A stretch of DNA of 46,030 nucleotides from positions 1 to 46,030 of the forward strand of contig JANSLP010000263.1 in assembly GCA_029298735.1 (NCBI GenBank). Reading direction: 5' to 3'. Positions within the stretch are counted from its first letter, which is position 1, and each line of letters starts with the position of its first letter. Below, one piece after another: positions 21,582-31,777 of the stretch. The translations under genes and the position numbers were made by a program. This DNA is from Ophiostoma sp. CBS 140.51 (taxonomy: Eukaryota > Ascomycota > Sordariomycetes > Ophiostomatales > Ophiostomataceae). The notes below the pieces were generated by a model. The model was given only the letters and a program-made list of their open reading frames with translations, was not told where the DNA came from and did not search any database.

Positions 21582-22584
21582 AGTAAGCGCCCTTTGCTAC
21601 TGCTCTGTTTTGCGCGCCCCTCAGCTTCACCCCTGGCTATTGGAGGCCCTTTTCGTCCAGGATGAGCCCAGATGGGCTTGTGCCTGCATTCTACGTCATT
21701 ATTATGTTTAGTGAGAAGTTTGCTAACGTGCCTCTTTTCCCCTCGCGCAGTGTCGTACGCAGACGTTGCTTCCAAAGGCCCCAAGCAGACCGCTGAGCAG
21801 GTGTGTACAGCCCCTATTGAGAATCTATTCCAATCGAATTTTTGCAGTAAACGGCTTGATAGCTGCATTTTTTTTTTTGCCGATTTTTATAAGTTTAGCC
21901 CACTGACATCTCTTCCCCCCTCAAGGCCGCTGCGCCGCAAATTCCCGAGGTCAAGAACACCGAGTCGGTCGCCTCCACCACTTCTTTCCCTGATGTCGAC
22001 TCTCCGGACGTCCAGACAATCGCCTCGTCCGACGCACAGGAACTGATCGACACGGTCACGAACGACACCGATGATCTCGTCCGCGACCTCGATAACCAAA
22101 AGGCCAAGGCCTCAAAGAAGGCCGCAAGCACGGCCAAGGACGCCAAAGAGAAGGTGAAGGATACCAAGGAGAGGGTGAAGAAGGCCGCCGGCAAGGCTAA
22201 GGAGAAGGCCGGCGACAAGGCCCACGAGGCTGAGGTGCAGGCGAAGCGCGCCGATAACTGGCTGACGAACCAGTTTGCTATCCTGGAGTCGGACCACCCT
22301 GCCGCGACAAAGGTAGCCGTGGCCGGCAACTTGGTGGCTGTTGTTGGCCTGGGCGCGTTCCTGGGTTTCCGCGCCTGGGGTTTGCATGAGCAGGGCCGTT
22401 TGGACTGGAAGAGCACAGCAACGGGCCTGGCCGTGGTTGGTACCGTTGGCATCGTCGAGAGCACACTTGCAAAGTGAGTTACACCCGATATGTGTCCCCG
22501 ATGTGTCTCATCGCATATTCTCATTTGGCACTTTACTAACCCATATACAGCTACTTCTACAAGGCGCAGAACAAGAAGCAGTAA
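21582..22584 (+). CDS. OM14: OM14-type mitochondrial outer membrane protein
   Basis: Four coding segments: 21582, 21751-21800, 21926-22473 and 22551-22584, giving 210 aa. The start codon is split: the last base of the leader exon is A, and the next exon begins TGTCGTACGCAGAC, giving MSYADVASKGPKQ, the expected N terminus of this fungal family. A Lys/Ala/Glu-rich helix (about 70-110) follows, then two hydrophobic segments (TKVAVAGNLVAVVGLGAFLG and TATGLAVVGTVGIVESTLA) and a short basic tail. Yeast OM14 is an abundant outer-membrane protein implicated as a receptor for ribosomes bearing mitochondrial precursors. Donors are GTAAGC, GTGTGT and GTGAGT. For the second intron I chose the AAG acceptor at 21925 after a CTGAC branch site; the TAG at 21898 would add nine in-frame residues. 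Convergent with the Myb-like gene. Confidence 0.85.
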
Positions 22585-23304
22585 ACGCCTGTATAGTTGA
22601 ACTAGGGGAAAAGATGTTGATATGAGGCCGAGCTTTCCTCGGAGCACGCCACACCTTTTTTTTTGTTGATTTTCCTTGGGTCGTCTATTTTGAACAGTTT
22701 CTCGTGTTCTAGGCGTGGCGGTTTTCAGGGTCGGAAGGGATAGGGACAATTTTGCTTTTCTTGCTTTTTTCCCTTCATGTTTTTTTTTTCTTGACTTTAT
22801 CAGGAATCACCTCACTTAGTTTATGTATTATTTTGTTCGGAGATCATTCCACTCTACGTCGTATATCCAGTAATAAATATGTGTATTTCACTTTGTTGCT
22901 CGCTGTGAACGACGTTTTACTATACAAGGGGAGGGAAATGTGACACGCCATAGCCTGAATAATTGCAAAGAAGAAAAAAGAACGATAACCGAAAAATGAA
23001 AAGAAGTCAGAAAATAAGGCGCGAAATCCCGTACGCGCCTAGCCCCGTCTAAGTAATAACGCGAAAAGGTAAAGAAGGTTTCGTAAGATGTGTATCATGA
23101 ACATCGCCTAGAAAACTTCAAAGCAACGATGAGACGGGGGAAATGGTAGAAGAGATGCGGAGAACCCCAAAATAGAACACGCAAATGAGAAAATGAAAGG
23201 AAATGTGTTAACGCCGAAGAGAAGAAGACACACTCAAGAAGACACCGGAGAAATTATTCAAGGGAAGAAAAAAGAGGTTGTAGCAGGTAACGGATGAAGA
23301 TCGG
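22585..23304. other. Convergent 3' spacer OM14 / Myb-like gene
   Basis: 720 bp with T-rich then A/G-rich halves, consistent with the 3' UTRs of two converging genes. No gene seen. Confidence 0.55.
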
Positions 23305-24869
23305 TTAGTTGCCCTGCCGGCTGATAGCCTCACGCAAACGCTTCACCCAGTGCTTCCGTAGTGTAGCGGGCATCTTGCAGAACATGACGGCTTTGCTGGT
23401 ATCGGTCAATATCTTCTCGGCGATACGGAGCTGCAAGTCCATATCCTCGTCGGCAAACTCCAGAAAGAAAATCTCCATGGCCTGCTCAGGCCAACGAGTG
23501 GTTGATGCCAGAGTCGCGGCCGCGGCGTACTTGGACAGGACGTCACCAAGAAGGTTGGTGATACCGTCGGCGCGGGCGCTGCTGTTGTTGGCACCGCTGC
23601 CGGAGCCCTGCCGACCCGCGCTAGCCGGGATGATCGCGTCGCTAAAGGACGAAAGCCGTGAACCAGAACCAGCTGCCGTGTTGGCTGTGGCCGTTGCCGA
23701 CGCGGCAGCTGCTGCGTTCGCTTGCGATTCGGTGCGGTTCCGGGCCGCTGTACTGTTGGCGTTGATGCTGCCCTCGGTGCGCCGCCGCTTCGAAGTTGTT
23801 GTCGCTGCTGGCGTGCTGTTGTCGGCGCCTGGCGCGAAACGTTTCTGGCCCTGGCCAACCGCATTGTTACTGCTACTGTTGTTGCCATGGGGTTCATCCG
23901 GGGGTGTTAAGGCCGCCACATTGCCTGCGCGACCAATGGCACCTACTCCTGTCTGCCGCAAACCGCCTGCCTGGGAGGGCGGCGGTGGTGGCTGGATCGC
24001 CGAATTCGGCGCGGACGCGGACTGCGCTGCGTTGTTGGGCGTGCCCTGCAGTGTTGGCCGTATTTGTTGCACGCCTGCGTTATTCTGTGCTGCGTTGGCG
24101 CCGGCCTGCTGGCGTGACTGTTGTGTGTTGCCCGCCGGTACGGGGACGGGTGTCGAGTTGACGGTCGGGATGATGCCGGAGTTGTTGCGCTGCGGTGTGG
24201 CAGTGGCGTTGCTGCCCACGATCGGTCCGTTTGCAAGGCGCATGATGCTGGTGCCCGGTGGTGCTTCGCCGCCTGGGATGTTATCGGGGCCCTTCCGGCG
24301 GGGTTTCGTCACGCGCTTAGGCTGGCCTCCGGAACCGACGACATCGGGGAACAGGATCTCGAGGTATTCGGCATTTTCGAAGGGTCGTTCGCGGAGTGCA
24401 CGAGCAAGAGGTTCTTTCTATAAAACAGAAGAAAAAAACTATGTCAGTCGGCTCTCAGCAAACGGGGTTTGTCAACGCGCAAAGCTTCTCTTCTTACCTC
24501 CAGATGGCTTGTCCACGCCTCGTCACTTCCCTTAATGATGCGCGTCGCCGGGTCAAACGTAAATTGGGGATTCTCCATCAAGCCACGCCACAAGCGAAAC
24601 TTCTTCCGTGCATTGTCTGTCTTGTTGATAAGATGCGCTTTAGTAGGATACGCGCCTTGGTCGCGTAACATGGCCAGCGCGCGGTTCCATGCTTCAGGTT
24701 TAAAGCTCATGTTCTCGCGCAGGCCCAGCTGGACGGACTGGCATAGCGACTGGAAGAACGTCGTCTCATACGCCGGTGTCCAGCTAAACCGAGGCTTCTT
24801 TTGCCACGGTAGGAGCGCGGCCGGCACAGAGGAGTGCAGGTCGCTCCTAGGCGACTCGTCTTCCGACAT
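23305..24869 (-). CDS. Myb/SANT-like DNA-binding domain protein
   Basis: Two exons on the minus strand, 24869-24498 and 24417-23305, giving 494 aa. Residues about 25-120 form a Myb/SANT-like domain of the Myb_DNA-bind_3 type: a first helix with FSWTPAYETTFFQSL, then EAWNRALAMLRDQG and a third helix NARKKFRLWRGLM. Across the intron (GTAAGA donor, TATAG acceptor) the protein continues into a short ENAEYLEILFPD motif and a PKRVTKPRRKG basic patch. A long Asn/Ala/Gln/Pro-rich region follows, and then a conserved C-terminal helical block (QAMEIFFLEFADEDMDLQLR, then LRKHWVKRLREA). This architecture is shared by uncharacterised fungal nuclear proteins; a transcription-factor role is likely but targets are unknown. 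The upstream region is CT-rich when read on the coding strand. Confidence 0.82.
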
Positions 24870-27800
24870 GGTCGGCGGTGTTTATAGACTGAAGTCGAAG
24901 TCGGAAGTGAAAGACGAGTGTGAGTGGCGCGCACAGAGCGTGTCGTCGAGACTTCCGATAGTTTCTAGCCGCGATCGCGGTTCGGCGAGAAGAAAGGTCG
25001 ACAACACCAGTGTGTACAAGGGTAGCGTTAGTCCAGAAGACGTGCAGTATGAAATACGGACGATGCCGTGATAGTAGTGATAGTGGTGGCGATTGAAGAC
25101 GGAGCGGCGACCGTTGGGGGGGGGAACGGAAGACCTCAATTAGGAGGGTTTTGAGGGAAGACGGCAGCTAAGACTGCAAACGGAGAAGAAGGGGAAAGTG
25201 GGAAATGGAAGACGGAGGGAAAGAGGCGAGGTAGGGGAGAAAAGGAGACGGGGTACCGCAAAGGTATTGGCAGTAGCGACACGGTACGACAAGAGAGCGA
25301 CGGAGAACGCGGAACGGAAGGACCGGGGCTAATAATATAATACGAGGATAAGATTGTAGGATAGCGTATTGGGTAAAGAGCGAGTGCGAGTGTCGTCAGC
25401 TCCGTAATGCGTGCGAGGCCTGTTGGTGGATGAGGACGAGAACCAGAGAAACCAGGAGTCTCCTTCCTGAATTGTCTGTTTCTCGCAAACGGTGACGAGG
25501 AACGTCGTAAAAGGGAAAGAACGAAGAAAGGAAAGAAAGGAGGAAAGAACGACCCAGAAGCTGGGCGAAAAAGCGCGTAAGGGGATAAAAAAGAAGAAAA
25601 CGGAGGCTGGCAGTGAGGCAAGGGTCCAAAAAAGCTGGCGAAATGGCAGTAAAATGAGGGCACTAATAGATGGAGACTGGTAAATCAGATAGAATAACAA
25701 GATCGGCCGTTTCCACTCCGTGGAGAGTCTTATTGCTCTCGCTATTTCTCATTTCTTAATGTAACAATGTGAGAGAAAGAAAAGAGTAAATGAGGCAAAA
25801 ACGACGACAGAAAGTGAAAATGGAAGGGGAAGGAGTCCAGAAGAGAGAAAAGAGAGGGGGAAGGAGCTCCAGCGTTTTGGAAGAGTCGCGAAATATGAGT
25901 GGCTGGGCGGTGCCCAGAAAGAGGGAGCCCAGAGTTTCGGCGAGGACACCGACCCTTTTGGGAATAGGGAACGGTCGAACCAGTGGCGTTATTGGCTGGT
26001 CGGGCATTATTGGCGGCCAGAAGGTGGGCTGCGCGTATTACGGAGCCCTTGGGCCTATTTTCCTCTTTATTTCGTAAAAAAAAAGAAGCTGATAATTCCC
26101 AGTTTCGTTTAGCGCCGGCCGCCAAGTGTTGAAACGGAAAGAGCTGGCCTGCTGGACCCGTCAGGCGTCAACGAGAGATGGGCAAAAGGCACCAAACAGG
26201 ATTAGATTTGTCTGACGGTGTCGCGTCCAGTTTGCTCCGTATTTCTACGTATCATGTCGTGACATTCAAAACAATCAACGCTCCGTGTTCTGGGACGTGC
26301 AGAAACAGACTGGGCGAGAGTCTTCATGGAGTTACCGTGTACTGCAGTTGGAACATATAAAGAGTCACAATTCACCATACCATTGCTCCACAGACGATTT
26401 TCGATGAGAGACACAGTCCCTTTTTCCTTCATACTCTATTAACTAGAGAAACGAGCCTAGAAGCAAGGCAGCCTCAGAAATATACAGTCTGTGCAAAACG
26501 GCAAGTCTGGGAAAGGACAGACAGAAGGCGACGGCAATGCCCTTCCAGGCTAATATCTGCAACTTTGCCGACATCTCTGGTGTTTCTACGTGCTTGGGCA
26601 ATGGTTTCGTTTATTTCTTTCCGTCGCCGTTGTGGTGTTTTCATGCCCTACTTCATATGTGTTCCTCCTCCAATTCAAGGAGTCCCGGTGCAAACAGTCT
26701 TGCGTCTGTGGAATTTTGCTGGTTGACAACTGACGCTCACGAAATGTCCCGTAGAGCTGTGTGGATTGATGGGATAATATATCATTGATTTTCATCTTAC
26801 TACATTAGGGAGATCACCGCTTGGGGGCTTTTATATATTATGTATAAATATTTTTGCCATTTTTCATTCGCAAGATTTTTTAATTCTTTTTTTATCAACG
26901 GTGCTTCTCACATCTCCAAACCCTTGCCACGTCCTTTAAAAACAAACAAGCGGCCGTCAGTTTCAACACCATCCTTTTTGCATCACATTTTCTCGTACTG
27001 TCTCTATTTCTTTCTTTCGCGTGTTTCGGCTGTTTTCGCAGATATCGACCTGCAGGTGTGAGTTGATTTGTTTGTTTATCTTTGTCGTACAGTATCAAAT
27101 ATTGTCAAAGCCGTGATCTTTTGTCTCTGTTATATTGGCCCCACTGATGCTAAGGTCCGCGGATGTCTAAATATGCTCAGAAGGAGAAGACCGTGTGTCT
27201 ATCACAGGATTTGTTTTGCAGTCCACTACCTTCGGTCCTGGTTGTCTCTTCACACTCTTGAAGCAGCGTGTATGGGCGTCTTTGCGCACATCCCGTACAC
27301 AGGCGTCGTGAACGCGCCACCTTGGCAGCCAAATGCTGGGAACGCATGAATGATCGCTGGATGATCTCCGAGATCGCACCGCACGAACAAGACGTATGGG
27401 TAGGAGCAGTCAGAGCGGCAGGTACGACGTCCACCCTCCTTTTTGCACAAAATGCCCGTAGCCCGTACCCAGCAAGAGGGAGACAAACTGGTGCAAGTGT
27501 TAGCAGTCAGTGCAATGGACTGGGCATGGCAAGTTGCTAGCGGCGATCATAGTAGAAGAAGAGGGTGCGATGTAGGTTGGAGACACATGTACATGCGTGC
27601 ATTCTCTGTGCCTTAGAGGCTCAGCATGGCAAGTCTCCTTCGTGCTTGCTGTGACGAGAGACCGCAACCCCATCTGTGTACCATGAGTCGATGATGGACA
27701 TCCCCGATGCCCTCTCACAAAACACACAGACGTTCTTGCAGGTGGACCTTACATATGGATGGTTCGCTGGCTCACAGACGCTGGGCTTTGTTACAGTTTC

Positions 27801-30085
27801 TCCGCAAAATATGTCGGAGGTGGTGGGAAGGCATACGCGTCGACAATTCACATAAACTTCAAGGATGCTGCGCGCGAGCACAAGGGTTTCCCACAACGGC
27901 AGCAAAAAAAAAAAAAAGCAAGGGTGACAGACACATGGGAAACAGACCCCTGCTCATTCTGTTTCTTCTTTTCCACTGCTCTGGAGCGGACAGCATTCGA
28001 TTTTGACCAGTTGTGGGCGACTCTGGCACTGCAGGTGGTGAGATGCTGAAACACAAAGGCAATGCCTGTTTGGGACAGAGGATGAAACACGCTGGCAATT
28101 TGGGGGGTGAAGTCGCAATTCTCACTAAACAGAGCGGTCCTACGACGAATCAACCTAACCCACCGAACAAAAGGGACCGCTTCCACGCAATGCGACGTAA
28201 TACAACCGAGGGCGAGCAGAATCACAAACGGGCAAGCTGGCTCGAATGGGAAAGTGACGGCAGTGACAAAGGCGACGAAGACAAAACAAAATCCGGCCTG
28301 CAGACCCTCATTGATGCATACTTCGATATTCAAGACGATTGTGACATTGTTAGGACTTGCACCAAGCATCTTGATGAGCCAATCCGCTGGCATACATACC
28401 ATGCATTGTTCCCACCTCCACCCCTGCATATCAATGACATATCTGATCGATTCGACACCGTATTACACTGTTGCAGCTAAACGCACATGAATCTGGAAGT
28501 ACGTGTGTAATAATTATGGCAAGTATGAAATGAAAATAAGTCAGAAGAACGTGCCTGCGTAATTACTGAGTGTTGTGTAAGAAGTACGGTTATCCTAAGT
28601 GACAACACACATTTTAAAGCTCTCCACACAGCATTGAGTCGTATTTTTTAATAGAGAAGGAGGCTAATATATGTCTGATGTGTCTGGACCAGACCTACAT
28701 ACTGCATGTCACATAAACTGACCGATATGAGCGGTTTATTTGAGCCACCCGGCCAGAGACAGCAGTATCTCATACCGAACCAGAAGGAAACACTGTCTAT
28801 TTTGTCTTTCTTAAATAAAAAGTCATGACCGTTGTCAGAGCATTTTTGTATCCTTTTATTTTGCGAAATATACCCGTCGAGATCAATAACAACTTCGATG
28901 AGAGGGGAGAAAGCCAAGAAATGCCAATATTCGTTAAGAGAAGCCTAGAGGACAAAGTCGAGATGAACGAAGCAATAGAGTGGATATGCTGCCAAGATGA
29001 GCTTCTTTTCACCTCCATTTTACAATTGCATTGATGTTGATGTCTTGTACTCGTAATTCACATTGATCTTTATATTCAGTCTTGAATGATTTTGCACTCA
29101 CACCATTTCAAAGTATGGTTCTCATGAGCCATTAACGGGCAGTGAACCGGGCTTTTTGGCGATGTAGATCACGGAACAGCCACAGATGTGCCGCTGGCGA
29201 GTGACGAACCACTGATGTGCAGCGCTCTCGAATCTGTGTGTGCAGTGCCAGATATGCGTCCATGCCGATCCCTTGGCAAGTACGTCGTAGGTTTTCAGGC
29301 ACTGGATGTATCGGCCATTTTACATTGCATATCATGGGCAATCATCTTTTTTTTAAGAAGAGAAGGGAGGGCTGGTGGCTTAAGCCAAGCATGCGTATCC
29401 ATGGCGGAAACGGCGATTTTTCATGCCTTGGGAATCCTAGATGTTGTTTGGACGAAGCACTTGAGATGTGATGATCCTGAAGTAAGATAGTTTGACCAAA
29501 ATATCTCTACTTTGCACCTTTACACTTTTTCTTGTCCTCATCTCGGAAAGAAGCGAATAGACAAAGGCACATGGAGGAGCCGAGACAAAAGCTTGTGTGC
29601 AAGGAGAAACAACGAACCAGAAAAAGAAAACAATGAAGAAAAGAAACGAAGAATAAACCGGTTCTGAGCAAGGCCGAGAGACAAAGTGCTCTCCAATTTG
29701 CCGTAGATGCAGCAAATCACAAATCGCATCGTGCCGCAGACTCGACCGGCTGTTTGAGTGTTTTGTTTCGGCAAACACCTCCAAACAGACCGATAGGGTC
29801 TTTGCGCTGCACAGCCGCCGTGGCGATACGGGGAGACACAAAGCATGGAGGACAAAACATGCATGTTTGCAAAAGCACCGTGTTATGTCATCCAGTAAAG
29901 AAAGCGGCAATGTCCGCGCCTTCTCGTTCTGTATGCACAAGTCTAGCAGTCTACAAGAGAAACAACGTACGTCTCTGTGCCCCGAACCGTGGTTTATGGC
30001 TTCTGTAAATAGCAGGTTCGCGGGATGCTCTTGCACTCACAGATGTTGCTGTTTACCAAAATAAAAATGAGTTCTTTCTTTTTTT
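24870..30085. other. Long intergenic region without supported genes
   Basis: 5.2 kb, the left part of a 6.9 kb gap. 24870-25130 is probably the leader and promoter of the Myb-like gene. 25130-25900 is a purine-rich tract listed separately. 26826-26850 is a TATA-like AT stretch followed by CT-rich sequence to about 27040 on the plus strand, which looks like the start of a transcription unit, but no coding frame follows it. Frames at 28013-28480 (+, 155 codons), 27848-28429 (-) and 29437-30036 (-) have no family resemblance. No tRNA, rRNA or mobile-element signature was recognised. Confidence 0.5.
25130..25900. repeat. Purine-rich (GA) strand-asymmetric tract
   Basis: For nearly 800 bp the plus strand is dominated by G and A (for example ggaaagaacgaagaaaggaa near 25515), so the minus strand is CT-rich. 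It lies 0.3-1.0 kb upstream of the minus-strand Myb-like gene. It is not a tandem repeat with a fixed unit. It could be an extended CT-rich leader or promoter, or a triplex-prone tract. Confidence 0.6.
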
Positions 30086-31777
30086 ATGCTTCATGTTGCC
30101 TGTCTTTGTGTCTGTCTTTCTGTTCTGACATGGGGAATAACGGCTGGTTGTGATCTCTTCCCTCCTCCTGCCGTGGGTACGCTAAACCACAGTTTCCTAT
30201 TCAGTCAGGACACTGCCGCTTTTTGGTGGAGAGCCGCCCGCCTCTTTTCTTCAGGAGGGTCCCTGTCAAAAACCAGAGTGGGTCTTCGTCGGGGGCCAGG
30301 CTCTGGGCCCAGGCCCTGGCGCCGCTGGGGGGCGTGTAGGGAAGCAGGGAAGGTGCGACGGAAGCGAAGCGGGCCAATCGCGCCAGTCGAACCTGCTACG
30401 AGCCTCCTTTCTTCAAACTGGGCCCCCTCTTTGCCCCCCTTTCTGGATTCTGTTTCTAACAACACTATTCTGCCCCCCTTTTCCTGTTCTTTGAGAGCTG
30501 TTCAGACGTCTCTTGCACGCTGCACGTCGCGGCGTCGTCATCACTCCAGTCTCTTTCTCCACGGCCAGTGCACCGGCTGTCCGCTTTCTTTGACTTCGAC
30601 GGGTTCTAGCTCCAGTTCAACGCCAGCAACATGTGCCCCTTTTCAGCGGGCGGTTGCATTGCGACCCCATTCCCATGCTAGGAATATAGATGTAGCCGAC
30701 ACAGAAACCTCCCATCAGCAATTCTCAACCCTTTGCCTCATTCTCGATCCTTTTGGGGTCTTTCTGGGCCGTTGTGTCCCCCATTCTCTTTATACCACAG
30801 GCTTGGCCAAAACACGAGCCTCCTTTTCTCCCTCGTGGATGTGCTTCCTCTTGACTGTCGTCGTCATGGTTTTCTTCACTCAACTCTGTAATGTTTATGT
30901 TGGTCCTATTCCCAGTGACGTTTCTCTATGTGCTTCTCCTTTGCCGCTGTCCTCCTCTCAACAGTGGAGGCTCTTCGTCCCCTCTCACAACCCGACCATG
31001 TCTTACCGTCCAGTGAACAGCCCTCCACACCCCTTCTGCCTTTCTCCATCTGCCACCCTGGCTCGCCTGTGCCTCCAATGGCTTGTGCCTGGCGATCTCG
31101 GGCTGTGGTGAATCAAAGCATGGTCTGGCCGAGCTAGGCTAGGGCCGAGGACTGGAACAATGGGAGCATCGGTGTGCTTCATTTTGTACGCTGCATGGGG
31201 TCTGCGAAAGGCTACAGAGCAATGCTACTTTGTTTGTCAGATACAAGCAAAAGGGGCTCCGCAAGGGGCCAAGAGGAGGAGTGGGATACCTGGTCGCCGT
31301 CGTGGCCCAGGAAGTCCTGGTTGGGCCCAAGGGCCATCTGGTGTAAGTGGATCTTTTCATGGGCGAGCACGTTGTTGTTTTGTCTTTCACCATCTCTATT
31401 ATATAACACTCTCGGCAGGCCCTCTCTTTTGCCTTTTCTCCCCTTCTTCTTTCTTTTCTCTCTCTATCCCTTTCGACTTTTGCCTTGCCATCCCATTCCC
31501 TTTTTCCCTTTTCTGTTCTTTTTTCCGGTTTATTGTTTGCTTTCGGTCTTTCTCTCTCGAAAGTGACATAAACATCTCGCCAGCGGCGATTCTCTTCTTA
31601 CACACATTTTCTCTCCTTTTTTCAATACATTTTCTTTTCTTTAACGAAACGATTCAACGTTTCGTCCACCTGGTGTGGTTTTTTTTGGTTTTCATCTACC
31701 GACTCTCACTACCTAACCTAAATCTTTCCTTTCTTCCACGCAACCTCTGCCCCCTTCTTCCTCTTCATACCGTCAAC
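30086..31777 (+). promoter_or_regulatory. Upstream region of the aspartic protease gene
   Basis: 1.7 kb before the protease ATG. It contains a long open frame on the plus strand (30086-31111, 341 codons) that starts with a hydrophobic stretch but then looks compositionally unlike the neighbouring genes; I do not call it. A TATATAA element at 31400-31406 is followed by a strongly CT-rich leader of about 350 bp. A possible GTAAGT donor at 31343 and CAG acceptor at 31418 would instead suggest a 5' UTR intron overlapping the TATA element; only one of these readings can hold for a given transcript. Confidence 0.45.

Noticed and set aside
23309..24535. 408-codon open frame antisense to the Myb-like gene
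   Set aside because: It spans the intron and both exons of a gene with a recognised domain; the composition is a shadow of the Asn/Ala/Gln-rich region.
27848..28480. Overlapping frames on both strands (193 codons minus, 155 codons plus)
   Set aside because: Neither has recognisable motifs; each is open partly because of the other. Listed as possible only if transcripts appear.
29437..30036. 199-codon minus-strand frame
   Set aside because: Cys/Ser/Phe-rich translation of CT-rich DNA without known domain or promoter context.
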